Origin: Callorhinus ursinus
Lineage: Eukaryota; Chordata; Mammalia; Carnivora; Otariidae
Assembly (NCBI RefSeq): GCF_003265705.1
Contig: NW_020312775.1
Coordinates: forward strand, 8,342,075 to 8,406,074
DNA: 64,000 bases
Direction: 5' to 3'
The notes beneath the pieces were generated by a model, which searched no databases, was not told the origin of the DNA, and saw nothing but the letters and a program-made list of their open reading frames with translations. The stretch's first letter is position 1; every line of letters starts with the position of its first letter. Shown piece after piece: positions 21,926 to 34,507 of this stretch. A program made the translations under genes and the position numbers.

Positions 21926-23458
21926 GCATCTTCAACAAAAGTGTAGACAAATAACAGTGCTTAGGCAAGAGAAGAGTGTTGTGCTTGGCACTGAAGACAT
22001 GAAAAATCCTTAGTGAATGCAAGATACTGTACTAGGTGTGGAGTCATGAGTTGAAAACCATCCCTGTTCTCAAAGAATTAACATTATAGTGGGAGAATAA
22101 CACACGGACCCAGATATTTGACATCTTAGCCTGTGTGATATAAGCTTCGAGAAGTACAGATACAGTGCTATGGCAGCTCAGAAAATGGAGAGCTAACAGC
22201 CAGTTGGGTGGATTGAAAAGTATTTCATATAGTACTGTAAGAGATGAGTACTATGCCAATGGTTGAGCATGGGTGGAGATAAGGGAGGAGTGTTGTTTGG
22301 AAATAGAGAAATACATACAAATAAACAGGTAGAGGAGAATAAGGAAATTGCAGGAAGAGCAAAGAGTCTATTTTGATCAAAACATAGGTATGTATTAATC
22401 AAGTAATCAGAAAGAAAAGTGTAGAAAGATCAGAAAGAAAGTGCGGGCCAAACACGAAGAGACGTGAACGTAACTAAACTTTTTTTAAAACAAGTAATGG
22501 GAAATAGCTGAAGATCTTTAAAAGTAGTAAAGGTAGAACTACCAATAGTCAGTGTTGAAATTTAGTATGAAAAATATAGTAGCAGTTTGAGAATGGACTG
22601 ATAAATCTAGGAGAGGGGTAGGAGATGGAGCTTTACAACAGTAATACAAATGATGTGTTTTTTGCAGTATTATTATAAAGAATATGCAAATGAAGTACAT
22701 TTGGAAAATCACTCTTTTGAATTCTTTCTAGAATAATTCAAATCTGAGCTAAGATCTTTGCAGAAAACTGGTGAGAGTTTAAGTATGTATAGAAAGTCTT
22801 CAGAAAAAAAGTCACTACTTTTTTTTTAAATAACTTTAGTTAACAACAACAAAAATAGAGTTCCATATCATAGAGATAGGCTAAGGACTGCAGAGGGATC
22901 AGTATGCTCTACAACTATGCTAATAGGAATTATCAGCAAAAAATAGCAGCAGGGAAGAAGAACTATCTACTACAAAGTCAAGTAAAACAGAAAACAAAAC
23001 AAAAAAGGAAAATCTTTAAAGTCTCAGAGACATGCAACCTGTTAAGTTGTTCTACAGTTGCATCTCTGACATTTGGGCACTAACATTAAATGGAGCAAAT
23101 TGTTGCATGTGAGACAAAATGTGTTCTGAACAAACAAATCCTGGAGTGACAGATTTACGATTCAAATTGTTAGTTGCCAAAATCTTGAGGTTAAATATTT
23201 TTACATCACACTAAGGAGCTCCCTGCTATTATATATTCTTTAATATATATCTTATATTTATATATGCTTGTATATAAATATATTATATATATAATATATA
23301 AATATATGATGTAATATATAATATATAAATATAATATATGTAAATAAATATATATGTATATAACAGTTTGCACCATAATTATGCTGGAAATCAACAATTG
23401 GTCTAATCATTTGGTCATAGAATAGACTTATAGATGAGATTTTGATGAGGTTTATTTT
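21926..23458. other. Intronic sequence, possible old repeat at 21950-22200, AT-rich tract
   Basis: 21950-22200 ('gtgcttggcactgaagacat', 'gtgggagaataacacacgga', 'agtgctatggcagctcagaa') has the look of an old interspersed repeat that I cannot name. The rest is unique. A TA-rich tract at 23228-23364 explains the 63-codon minus-strand frame there. Confidence 0.4.
23228..23364. repeat. AT-rich low-complexity tract
   Basis: Irregular TATATAA/ATATATAT repeats with strong local self-complementarity. Confidence 0.92.
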
Positions 23459-23474
23459 TATTTTTACTAGTTTT

Positions 23475-23674
23475 TTTTTTTTAGTTTTTATTTATTTACT
23501 TGACAGAGAGAGAGAAGTAGCAAGAGAGAGTACAAGCAGGGGGAGCAGCAGGCAAAGGGAGAAGCAGGCTCCTCACTGAGCAGAGAGCATGATGTGGGAC
23601 TTGATCCCAGGACCCTGGAATCATGACCTGAGCCAAAGGCAGATGCTTAACCAACTGAGCCCCCCAGGTAACGC
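23475..23674 (-). mobile_element. Can-SINE
   Basis: Reverse-oriented SINE: poly-T, TTTATTTATTTACTTGACAG, 'agaagcaggctcctcactga', 'tgacctgagccaaaggcaga', head 'aactgagccccccaggtaac'. Duplication TATTTTTACTAGTTTT (23459-23474) and TATTTTTACTGGTTTT (23675-23690). Confidence 0.95.
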
Positions 23675-23690
23675 TATTTTTACTGGTTTT

Positions 23691-24261
23691 ATACTTACCT
23701 CTAGATTACATCAGCAGAAACTAGAGACTATCTATTTTCTACTATGGATTTGAGCAAACTCAGCAGTATTTTCTCCAAAAGAATTTCTTTACTTTCCTTT
23801 GCCTATAATAGTTTTAGAGTAGCCAAAATGAAGTATTTTTAGCATATAATGTCATGTTGACCTGAGAAACTGACACATAAACTTGAATCAACTGGATTTT
23901 TTTTTCCTTTGGGATATCTCCTACCAAAATCAAGAGGCAAGGACATGTGATGTCTATGGCATTTATCTAGTTTTCCTTCATAGATACTTCTGAAGATTGT
24001 TAGCCCAGTGAACTACAGGAGGTGAAAGCCAACTTTACTTTTCACCTGAACTGATCTGTACCATATCTGGGAGTACTTTAAGATGCCCAGGCATCTCACT
24101 AAGTACAGAATTTAATGTACTAGGATGGGTCATGGACACCTGAATATCCATGTTCCCTAATACCAATTTCACTTGCCCAGCTCATTTGCCTGGAATTTTT
24201 CCCTCTTTTTTGTTTTACCTTTTAACTTTTAATGGGATTGGAGGGGGGAAAAGTAATTGGA
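23691..24261. other. Unique intronic sequence
   Basis: No gene, RNA or repeat recognised. Confidence 0.5.
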
Positions 24262-24470
24262 TATGCACTTACTGAACATTTACTTTGTTCTTGCCTTAGA
24301 ATCATTGTGTCAAACTTCATAAAAATGCTATGAAAATGACATAAATATCCCCATGTTACAGATATGGAAAACTTTAAAATACTTTGTCATTGGCCCCAAG
24401 CTTCACATATAATTAATGGGATAGTCATTGACTGGAATCTCAGTAAAAAGATAACCCAGTAATATAGCTG
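24262..24470 (+). mobile_element. MIR SINE, ancient
   Basis: Core order of MIR: 'gcacttactgaacatttact', 'aatatccccatgttacagat', 'atggaaaactttaaaatact' and 'attgactggaatctcagt'. Strongly diverged. Confidence 0.65.
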
Positions 24471-24900
24471 CCTGACCATGAATATCAGCACTGCTTAAAT
24501 ATATTTTCTACAGAACCTCTTCCACCAGTGAAGGACTCTTGGCTGTTAAGAATTAGTTCAAATTTAAAATCCCCCCTTGGGCATTCTAACTTGCTCTGCT
24601 CTAGAAACTCTTCTTTGAGGATTTTATTTTCACCTTGAATGGTCCCCCAAGCTTTGGCCCCACCTAATCCTGAAGTTTATACCTCTCTCATGTAGCTTAC
24701 ATTTAATTTCCAACATGCTTTACTTGTGATCTCACATGATAAATCAAGGGGCAGGCTTTTAGCACTTTGATTTCATGGTCATCAAAATGTTTCATCTGTG
24801 ATTACAAATAATTTGCTTTGCTTGAGTGCAAGACATTGCTACAGGTCTCGTGTGTAGGTTGATGAGTCACAATCCAAACTCTATGTAAAGAAATAACTTA

Positions 24901-25089
24901 GGGGCACCTAGGTGGCTCAGTCAGTTGAGCATCTGCCTTCAGCTCAGGTCATGATCTCAGCGTTCTGAGATTGACCCCCGTGTCAGGCTCCATGTTTGGG
25001 GGGGGAGTGTGGGTCTTCTTCTCCTTCTGCCCTTGCCCCTGCTCATGCTCACTCTCTCTCTCTTTCTAATAAATACATGAAATCTTGAA
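24901..25089 (+). mobile_element. Can-SINE, diverged
   Basis: Plus-strand GGGGCACCTAGGTGGCTCAG head, 'catctgccttcagctcaggt', an odd GGGGGGGGAG run in the body, CT-rich region and AATAAATACATGAAATCTTG tail. Duplication AAATAACTTA (24891-24900) and AAATAATTTA (25090-25099). Confidence 0.93.
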
Positions 25090-25534
25090 AAATAATTTAT
25101 ATAATAAAAACATATTCAGCCCTGATTTCTTCCTTATATTTTGAAAACTAAGAATCTATATTTTGTTTATGTGAATTGCTATTGTACCAAATACTATTTA
25201 GAGCCTATATTTACTTTTCACTTTAAAGCCCAATAACCCCTAGATATTAACATCATAGTTAGCAACTTATTTTCAAAATTGGTTGCCAATATTTTGTAGT
25301 CCAAGAGCTCCAGAAGAATTGTCCCCATCTGTTCCAATGTATATTCATTTGCTGTGAATGTTCACAAACCTTTTATATGTGGACATGGCACAAACTGCTA
25401 TGCTGCTGAGATTCACTAACATGCCATGGGAATCAGTGGGATGTCAGGTCATACTTGGAATGAATGTACACTAAAGAGACATTCTTTATTAATATAGTAA
25501 GAATGGGAGGCAGTGTATATTTGGAGAAAGTTCA

Positions 25535-25745
25535 TGAACTTTAGAATCAGAACGTTTAAATTTGGGTGCCCCAAACTAATATTTGCAAGCTGTGTAACAT
25601 TAGACATAATATTTAACCTCTCTGAGCCTCAGTTTCTTCGATGAAGGAAAGGGGATATTAATAGCTAGACCTTAACAAAACTGCTATAAGGACTGGGGAA
25701 AAAGAAATAATTATGGTAGAACACATAGCATGATGCTTACATATG
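25535..25745 (-). mobile_element. MIR SINE, ancient
   Basis: Reverse MIR: 'gaactttagaatcagaacgt', 'caagctgtgtaacattagac', 'taacctctctgagcctcagt', 'agggatattaatagc'-like and 'aacacatagcatgatgctta'. This is the complement of the MIR core. Confidence 0.8.
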
Positions 25746-25751
25746 CCTGTT

Positions 25752-25850
25752 ACATTTTATTTTCTCCTGTTCATCTGTCTCATGTCAATTTGATTCTATG
25801 TCCAGCTAAAGGACCATAAGGCAGAGGAAGGTCTTCCTCCCTAACACTTC
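25752..25850 (+). mobile_element. LTR fragment (3' part), same family as 47688-48242
   Basis: 'ttttctcctgttcatctgtc' 'tcatgtcaatttgattctat' and a 'ggtcttcctccctaac' end correspond to the 3' end of the LTR at 47688-48242. Endogenous-retrovirus LTR, class not determined; only about 100 bp remain. Confidence 0.55.
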
Positions 25851-26039
25851 TTATTGTATAAAAAGTTACATCTAAACTTAACATTTTAAGGCCTTCCACA
25901 ACATAACTCTTGAAGATGAAACCCTCAAAATTTCCCAGACTATGCTTTGGAAAAATTCTGACCCCAGATCCTTCCATGATAATAGTTTGTTTACATTCCC
26001 ATACAACATACACTTTTACCTTCAACATAGATTAATCAT

Positions 26040-26071
<32 letters not shown>

Positions 26072-27130
26072 AACACATCCTGAATTTCCAGGTAGAAGAT
26101 AAAAGCTTTGTCCTTTGAGAAAAACATGAATTATGAAGTGCATAGTTCAAAAAAATTAATACATGTGTATCTTATAAGCCTTATCAAAAGTATCTGATAT
26201 GAAACTTAAGCTGGAAACTAAAGGAAGGTAATGGTATGTGCACCTTGGAAACTATTATGTGGTTTCATGACCTCAGTGAGTTTTTTTTTTTTTATACTTT
26301 TGCTGTTAACGAAGAAATGTTGCAAGTGGCCCTACTGAGTAGACATATTAAAATCAATACAAAATGCTGCCTAAGTGTATTGTAACATTTGATGTTTCAA
26401 TTATACAGTCTAGGAAGATAGTTTTCTTAAATTACCTATTTTTTTTCTTGTAAGAGAAGAAAAAATACTAGTATTGACCCTTAATCTAAGTATCTAAACT
26501 TTCCTCTGGGTTTGTTTTACTTAAAGAACAAAACAAAACAAAATCCCAAACTTGTGTGTGACTTACCCTGTCAGTAATTGTAAGCTGTTTAGAATATAAA
26601 AGAATTATAAGAGCTGATTTTACTTTATGAACACTGATTAGCCAAATATTCGTGGATTTCTTAACCACGCTGTGGTAAGGTACAAGCTTGGTGTAGAAAT
26701 TCCTTCATCAAATAAATTACTGCAACCTATTGATCCTGTTAGGTACTATTCCAAGACTACAAGGTAATTCTTTAAAACTCTGGCAATTTTAGCATCCTAT
26801 CATTGTTAATTAGCCTTTCTCATTCTGCAGGAAGATTTTCATTAAGGCTTATCATAGTAGATTTAATATTTCTAAAAATTGTATTTTTATGATTACTTTA
26901 ATACCTTGTATTCTTTATGGTCCATATGTCTTATTGTTCTTTTATTTTCACTCCAGCATCATATAGGAGTCATCTTACTTTATCTTATGCAAATATGTTG
27001 CAGGTGTTCTAGCTGAATAGAAAATTATATTAGTTCAACACCAGAAAGAGACTCCTTTAAAAACATTTCTTGTCCCAGGGACCACCTTCTACTTTTGTTA
27101 TTCATTCTTGCTGTTCATATCATATAGTTG
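25851..27130. other. Unique intronic sequence with (CAA)n
   Basis: A (CAA)n microsatellite at 26040-26072 and a poly-T run at about 26281-26293. No coding or RNA gene recognised. Confidence 0.5.
26040..26072. repeat. (CAA)n microsatellite
   Basis: About 10 uninterrupted CAA units ending in AAAAC; possibly the tail of an unrecognised retroposon. Confidence 0.96.
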
Positions 27131-27132
27131 AG

Positions 27133-27320
27133 AAGAGTAGCTTTGGAGCCAGACCCAGGAAGTTTGCAACCTATCTTTGGTATTTGCTAGCATCTCTCTG
27201 TGCCCCAACATCTTCATCTGTAAAATAGAGTTAATAATAATAATAGGTTTAATAATAGTGATAGGTTTGTAATGAGAATTCAATGAGTTAATATTTTAAT
27301 TGTTTAGGAGAGTACTTGGT
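27133..27320 (-). mobile_element. MIR SINE, ancient
   Basis: Reverse MIR: 'gctttggagccagacccagg', 'ccaacatcttcatctgtaaa', 'tagagttaataataataata', 'aatgagaattcaatgagtta'. Contains a short TAA expansion. Confidence 0.8.
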
Positions 27321-27764
27321 TCAGAGTAAGTTTATATAAAGTTTGTTCAATAAAAATATAAATTCCATTGCTACATATGACTTCCATCATCCTTTCAAAG
27401 TAAAAATTTATTCTATTTTTATCATTTTTTTGTATCACCTCATTGTGTCTATTCTATGTTATTTACTTTCTATGCCAGAGGTCACTTATATTCTTTGTGG
27501 GAGACATGAGTCACTAGCTGTGGGCCTTAAGATTTGGGGAACTAATGTCAAGCAAAAGGATCCCATTTCCACTTTTATTTATTCTACAGCAGTTGCCTAG
27601 TACTATTGCCCTGAGCTACTTATTTCTCAATGAACATAAGTCGTGATTGACGTGGGGAACAAAGGGAGAAAGATGTAGATAAAATTATATTTCCTTATAA
27701 CGGCAGCCCATTGACAAATACTTGAGACAGGCAGAGTATGACATTCCTCAATGAATTCCATATA
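27321..27764. other. Unique intronic sequence
   Basis: The 85-codon plus-strand frame at 27343-27600 has no recognisable domain and begins in AT-rich DNA; I do not call it a gene. Confidence 0.45.
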
Positions 27765-27947
27765 TATTTTAGAGAGAGAGAAATGTGGGGGAGATGGGGG
27801 CAGAGGGAGAGAGGGAGAGAAAATATTAAGCAGGCTCCACATCCAGTGTGGAGCCCAATACATGGCTTGATCTCACAAACCTGAGATCATGACCTAAGTG
27901 GAAATCAAGAGTCAAACATTTAACTGACTGAGCCATCCAGGTGCCCC
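27765..27947 (-). mobile_element. Can-SINE, old
   Basis: Reverse-oriented SINE: TTTTAGAGAGAGAGAAATGTGG, 'ccagtgtggagcccaataca', 'cctgagatcatgacctaagt', head GAGCCATCCAGGTGCCCC. Diverged; a target-site duplication is not clear. Confidence 0.88.
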
Positions 27948-28009
27948 AGAACTCCCAATATTAATGTCAATGCCTTGCTAGAGGGAAAAAGAACATTAGC
28001 TTGACAATA

Positions 28010-28250
28010 GCTAGGCCTCCAGGATCCTGTGAGTCTTCTTTAGCACAGGAAAGTCCTTTTGGAAACTTCCTTTGTCTTTACCCCTCCCCCAACTCCAAAG
28101 TATATCAGTTGCTCCTCACAATCCCAGGGCAGCTCTTTCTGCCCATGGGTCCTATTCCTGTGCTATAATAAAAACACGTTTTTGCACCATAACATCTCTG
28201 TTCTTTCTTGGCCAACATTTCCACATCAATTATCACAATATAGCTGTATT
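28010..28250 (+). mobile_element. Solo LTR fragment of an endogenous retrovirus
   Basis: Carnivore LTR-like: 'ccaggatcctgtgagtcttc', 'gcagctctttctgcccatgg', an AATAAA polyadenylation signal at about 28168, 'gtttttgcaccataacatct' and 'gttctttcttggcc'. A related copy lies at 45785-45965. No internal viral genes are adjacent. The frames at 28059-28278 are LTR sequence. Old and inert. Confidence 0.65.
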
Positions 28251-29469
28251 TAGTGAAGTAGAGTCGGAGCAAAATTAATGTTTATATTCATAATGAGACT
28301 GTCATCTAAGTAGAATATTTTTTTCACAAGCAAGGTAGTTGGCTATTGAAAATCATAGAAAACTATGAAACGACCCCTAAAACATACTGGTTTTATTTTG
28401 TTTCAATTTTTTGACAAAATATTATTTAGTGTTAGACTTACTAGTTCACTGAGCAGAGTAATTACTAAGAACCAAAGGCAGAGAAGGTGGACAAGAGAAT
28501 TTACTATGCAAGGGGAAAAGATCATCATAAAATGCTTCATTATTAAAAAAAAAAAGAATTCTGCATCAACTGACATATGTATACAACATGTGCAGAACTG
28601 GTCAATTACTATTTTTGAGTAGCTTTCTATTTCCCATAAGTACCACACAGATGCCAAGATGACAGCTATGTAGGGACCGAGGGCAAACTGCCTCTAAATG
28701 TGCCACTTTGGCATATTGATTACTTTATAACTAAAAGTTAATTAAGATACAGTCTATGCAGGAAGGACACTCAGAACTTCTTCTGCTCCCTTGAAAGTAG
28801 GAAATAAATCTCCCCTGTGAAAGGTACCCTTCCTGTTCCAAGAGTTAAAGAGATGAGAAATTTAGAGCTCAAAATGCTCTATAAAACAACCTTTGTTACT
28901 TTTTACTAATTTATTATTGCAGCCCAAATTTTGTTTAGAATTCCTTACTAATTGAAGCTCCCAAAATTAAGTTTTAAGTTTTCTTTGTTTAGATTTAATT
29001 TATTTTCCAATGTCATTTTAAAATTTTCTCAATTTTTAAAAGTCTAACTTGGAGCTTCAAGGTATGTACCTCAGTTGTGTGCAGAAATATATTTTAAAGA
29101 TTCTAAAAAAATGCTAAAAAAAAAGAACATAAGGATATTTCTTATAAGGAAACAGGTACATTGATTTTAATTTCTTTATTCAAAGAATAAGTTGACTTAA
29201 AAGTTCATGGTCTAAAACTTTCTTTAATTAGTTGAATAGTTGGTTTTGTAGCTAAAAATGAATCTGATTGATGAGAAAACATTATACCATAATACCATTC
29301 CCCATAATCAAAAAATAAATGATCAGAGTCATTGTCTGTATAATGAATTTTAATTAAATGGCATCTGAATAGTTGAGGAGGGCTTTATAAAGGGGTTTAA
29401 AAATTTCAAAGGAGGAATAAAATAACTTAATTTTCAAGTTGCACTCTACTTTTAGTAGTTTGTATTTTC
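28251..29469. other. Unique intronic sequence
   Basis: AT-rich, no gene or RNA recognised; frames at 28365-28657 overlap on both strands and look like chance. Confidence 0.5.
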
Positions 29470-30401
29470 TGATTGTTATTTTTTATTTATTCATTCATTC
29501 ATTTATTTATTCATTTATTTATTTAGTTTCAGGTATAGAATTTAGGGATTCATGACATATACAACATCCAGTCTTTATTACATGGGTCCTCCTTAATACC
29601 CATCACCCATTTAACACAGGTCCATGCCCACCTCCAATATAGCAATCTCAGTTTGTTCTCTAGAATTAAGAATCTATTTTATGGTTGGTCTCTCTCTTTC
29701 TTTTTATGCCTATGTTCATTTGTTTTGACTCTTAAATTCCACATATGAGTGAAATCATATGGTATTTGTCTTTCTCTGACTGATTTATTTTGCTTAGCAT
29801 AATAGTCTCTACATCTAATCATGTCATTGCAAATGTCAAGATTTCATTCTTTTTGATAGCTGAGTAATATTCCTATATATTTATATACCACTTCTTTTTT
29901 TAAATTTTATTTTATTTTATTATGTTATGTTAGTAAATACATCATTAGTTTTTTAATTTTTTATTGTTATGTTAATCACCATACATTACATCATTAGTTT
30001 TTGATGTAGTGTTCCATGATTTTTTGTGCATAACACCCAGTGCTCCATGCAGACTGTGCCCTCTTAAATACCCATCACCAGGCTAACCCATTCCCCACCA
30101 TCTCCCCTCTAGAACCCTCAGTTTGTTTTCCAGAGTCCATAGTCTCTCATAGTTCATCTCGCCCTCCGATTTACTCCCCTTCTTTCTTCCCCTCCTGCTA
30201 TCCTCTTTTTCTTCTTTTTTTTCTTAACATATATTGCATTATTTGTTTCAGAGGTACAGATCTGTGATTCAACAGTCTTGTACAATTCACAGCGCTCAGC
30301 ATAGCACATACCTTCCCCATTTTGTATCACCCAGCCACCCCATCTCTCCCGTCCCCCCACCACTCCAGCAACCCTGTTTGTTTCCTGAGATTAAGAATTC
30401 C

Positions 30402-33400
30402 TCATATGAGTGAGGTCATATGATACATGTCTTTCTCTGATTGACTTATTTCACTCAGCATAACACGCTCCATTTCCATCCACATCATTGCAAATGGCAA
30501 GATCTCATTCCTTTTGATGGCTGCATAATATTGCATTGTGTATATATACCGCTTTTTCTTTATCCATTCATCTGTCGATGGACATCTTGGCTCTTTCCAA
30601 AGTTTGGCTATTGTGGACATTGCTGCTTTAAAAATCGGGGTGCACGTACCCCTTCAGAACCCTACATTTGTATCTTTGTGGTAGATACCCAGTAGTGCAA
30701 TTGCTGGATCATATGGTAGCTCTATTTTCAACTGTTTGAGGAACCTCCATACTGTTTTCCAGAGTGGTTGCACCAGCTTGCATTCCCACCAACAGTGTAG
30801 GAGGGTTCCCCTTTCTCCGCATCCCCGCCAACATCTGCCATTTCTTGACTTGTTAATTTTAGCCATTCTGACGGGTGTGAGGTGGAATCGCATTGAGGTT
30901 TTGATTTGGATTTCCCTGATGCCGAGTGATGTTGAGCACTTTTTCATGTGTCTGTTGGCCATTTGGATGTCTTCTTTGGAAAAGTGTCTGTTCATGTCTT
31001 CTGCCCATTTCTTGATTGGATTATTTGTTCTTTGGGTGTTGTTTGATAAGTTCGTTATAGATTTTGGATACTAGCCCTTTGTCTCATATGTCATTTGCAA
31101 ATATTTTCTCCCATTCTGTCTGTTGTCTTTTGGTTTTGTGGACTGTTTCTTTTGCTGTGCAAAAGCTTTTTATCTTGATGAAGTCCCAATAGTTCATTTT
31201 TGCCCTTACTTCCCTTGCCTTTGGCAATGTTGCTAGGAAGAAGTTGCTGAGGCTGAGGTCGAAGAGGTTGCTGCCTGTGTTCTCCTTTAGGATTTTGATG
31301 GACACCTGTCTCACATTGAGGTCTTTCAACCATTTTGAGTCTATTTTTGTGTGTGGTGTAAGGAAATGGTCCAGTTTCATGCTTCTGCATGTGGCTGTCC
31401 AATTTTCCTAACACCATTTGTTGAAGAGACTGTCTTTTTTCCATTGGATATTCTTTCCTGCTTTGTCAAAGATTAGTTGACCATAGTGTTGAGGGTCCAT
31501 TTCTGGCTCTCTATTCTGTTCCATTGATCTATGTTTCTGTTTTTGTGCCAGTACCATACTGTCTTCATGACGACAGCTTTGTAATAGAGCTGGAAGTCCG
31601 GAATTGTGATGCTGCCAGCTTTGCTTTTCTTTTTCAACATTCCTCTGGCTATTCGGGGTCTCTTCTTGGTTCCATACAAATTTTAGGATTATTTGTTCCA
31701 TTACTTTGAAAAAAAGTGGATGGTATTTTGATGGGGATTGCATTGAATGTGTAGATTTCTCTAGGTAGCATTGACATCTTCACAATGTTTGTTCTTCCAA
31801 TCCATGAGCATGGAACATTTTTCCATTTCTTTGTGTCTTCCTCAATTTCTTTCATGAGTATTTTATAGTTTTCTGAGTAAAATCTTTTGCCTTTTTGGTT
31901 AGATTTATTCCTAAGTATCCTATGGTTTTGGGTGCAATTGTAAATGGGATCGACTCCTTAATTTGTCTCTCTTCTGTCTTGTTGTTGTTGGCCACCATTA
32001 GGTGGCCTCATAAAATGAGTTTGCAACTTTTCCTTCCATTTCTATTTTTTGGAACAGTTTCAGGAGAATAGGTATTAATTCTTCTTTAAAAGTTTGGTAG
32101 AATTCCCCCGGGAAGCCATCTGGCCCTGGGCTTTTTTTTGTTGGGAGATTTTTGATGACTGCTTCAATTTCCTTAGTGGTTATAGGTCTGTTCAGGTTTT
32201 CTATTTCTTCCTGGTTCAATTTTGGTAGTTGATACATCTCTAGGAATGCATCCATTTCTTCCGGGTCATCTAATTTTTGGCATCTAGTTGCTCATAATAT
32301 GTTCTTATAAGTGTTTGTATTTCTTTGGTGTTGGTTGTGATCTCCCCTCTTTCATTCATGATTTTGTTGATTTGGGTCATTTCTCTTCTTTTTGATAAGT
32401 CTGGCCAGGGGTTTATCAATCTTGTTAATTCTTTCAAACAACCATCTCCTACTTTCGTTGATCTGTTCTACTGTTCTTTTGGTTACTGTTTCATTGATTT
32501 CTGCTCTGATCTTTATTATTTCTCTTCTCCTGCTGGGTTTAGGATTTATTTGCTGTTCTTTCTCCAGCTCCTTTAGGTGTAGGGTTAGGTTGTGTATTTG
32601 AGACCTTTCTTGTTTCTTGAGAAAGGCTTGTATTGCTATATACTTTCCTCTTAGGACTGCCTTTGCTGTATCTCAAAGATTTTGAACAGTTGTGTTTTCA
32701 TTTTCATTGGTTTATATGAATTTTTTAAATTATTCTTTAATTTCCTGGTTGACCCATTCATTCTTTAGTAGGATGATCTTTAGCCTCCATTTATTTGATT
32801 TCTTTCTGACTTTCCTCTTGTGATTGAGTTCTAGTTTCAAAGCATTGTGGTCTGAAAATATGCAGGGAATAATCCCAATCTTTTGGTACCAGTTGAGACC
32901 TGATTTGTGACCTAGGAAGTGATCTATTCTGGAGAATGTTCCACGGGCACTAGAGAAGAATGTGTATTCTGTTGCTTTGGGATGGAATATTCTGAATATG
33001 TCTGTGAAGTCCATTTGTTCCAGTGTGTCATTTAAAGTCATTATTTCCTTGTTGATCTTTTGTTTAGATGATCTGTCCATTTCAGTCAGGGGGATGTTTA
33101 AGTCCCCCACTATTATTTTATTGTTGTCAATGTGTTTCTTTGCTTTTGTTATTAATTGCCTTATATAATTGGCTGCTCCCATGTTAGGGGCATAGACATT
33201 TACAAATGTTAGACCTTCTTGTTGGATAGACCCTTTAAGTAGGATATAGTGTCCTTCCTCATCTTTTATTACATTCTTTGTTTTAAAATCTTATTTGTCT
33301 GACATAAGGATTGCCACCCCAGCTTTCTTTTGGTGTCCATTAACATGGTAAATTGTTTTCCACCCCCTCACTTTCAATGTGGGGGTGTTTTTGGGTCTAA

Positions 33401-33533
33401 AATGGGTCTCTTGCAGACAGCATATTGATAGGTCTTGTTTTTTAATCCAGTCTGATAGACTGTGTCTTTTGATTGGGGCATTTAGCCCATTTACATTCAG
33501 GGTAACTATGGAAAGAAAAGAATTTAGTGCCAT
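30402..33533 (-). pseudogene. L1 ORF2 remnant with internal deletion
   Basis: Start ATG at 33533: N-terminal endonuclease 'SIVTLNVNGLNAPIKRHSLS', then a further endonuclease frame (32730-33182, containing 'KIIVGDLNIPLTEMDRSSKQ'), RT fingers (31998-32255, '[19 protein letters not shown]'), and C-terminal pieces (30402-30995, '[20 protein letters not shown]'). Around 31990 the sequence jumps from the connection region straight to the fingers; the palm with the FADD catalytic motif is absent. Frameshifts occur besides. Confidence 0.88.
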
Positions 33534-33614
33534 TGTATTGCTTGTAAGGTGATGGTTACTGTATATTGTCTGTGTTCCTTTCTGGTCTATGCTGCTTTTA
33601 GGCTCTCTCTTTGC

Positions 33615-34507
33615 TTAGAGGACCCTTTTCAATATTTCTTGGAGGGCTGGTTTCGTGTTTGCAAAGTCCTTTAGTTTTTGTTTGTTCTGGGAGATTTTTA
33701 TCTCTCCTTCTATTTTCAATGACAGCCTAGTTGGATATAGTATTCTTGGCTGCATATTTTTCTCATTTAGGGCTCTGAAGATATCATGCCAGTCCTTTCT
33801 GGCCTGCCAGGTCTCTGTGGATAGGTCTGTTGCCAATCTAATGTTTCTACCATTATAGGTTACATTTCTCTTCTCCTGAGCTGCTTTCAGGATTTTCTCT
33901 TTGTCTCTGAGACTCGTCAATTTTACTATTAGATGTCCGGTTGTTGACCTATTTTTTTTTATTTTTAAAGGGGTTCCCTTTGCCTCCTGGATTTTGATGA
34001 CTGTTTCCTTCCCCACATTAAGGAAGTTCTCTGTCTAATTCGCTCCAATATACCTTCTGCCCCTCTCTCTTTCTTCTTCTTCTGGGATCCCAATTATTCT
34101 AATATTGTTTCGTCTTATCGTATCACGTATCTCTCGGATTCTGCCCTCGTGATCCAGTAATTGTTTATCTCTCTTTTTCTCAGCTTCTTTATTTTCCATC
34201 ATTTGGTCTTCTATATCCCTGATTCTCTCTTTTGCCTCATTTATCCTAGCAGTCAGTGCCCCCATTTTTTATTGCACCTCATTAATATCCTTTTGATTTT
34301 GACTTGTTTAGATTTTAGTTCTTTTATTTCTCCAGAAAGGGTTTCTCTAGTAACTTCCATGCTTTTTTCAAGACCAGCTAGTATCTTTAAAGTCATGATT
34401 CTGAACTCTAGGTCCGACATCACACTAATGTCCATACTGAGTAGGTCCCTGGCAGACGGTACTACCTCTTGTTCTTTTTGTTGAGGTGATTTTTTTCGTC
34501 TTGTCAT
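33615..34507 (-). pseudogene. L1 ORF1 remnant, nearly intact but frameshifted
   Basis: Three consecutive minus-strand frames cover the whole of ORF1p: 34253-34507 (MTRRKKSPQQKEQEVV N-terminus and start of the coiled coil), 34035-34265 (coiled coil and RRM start, 'RRNNIRIIGIPEEEERERG') and 33615-34016 (RRM and C-terminal domain, 'DLSTETWQARKDWHDIF', ending EILKRVL). Two frame breaks, near 34260 and 34025, separate them. Length is about that of other mammalian ORF1p. Family role: RNA-binding trimer that coats L1 RNA. Confidence 0.88.

Noticed and set aside
28059..28278. Two overlapping plus-strand ORFs of 64 and 68 codons
   Set aside because: They lie in an LTR fragment and have no recognisable domain.
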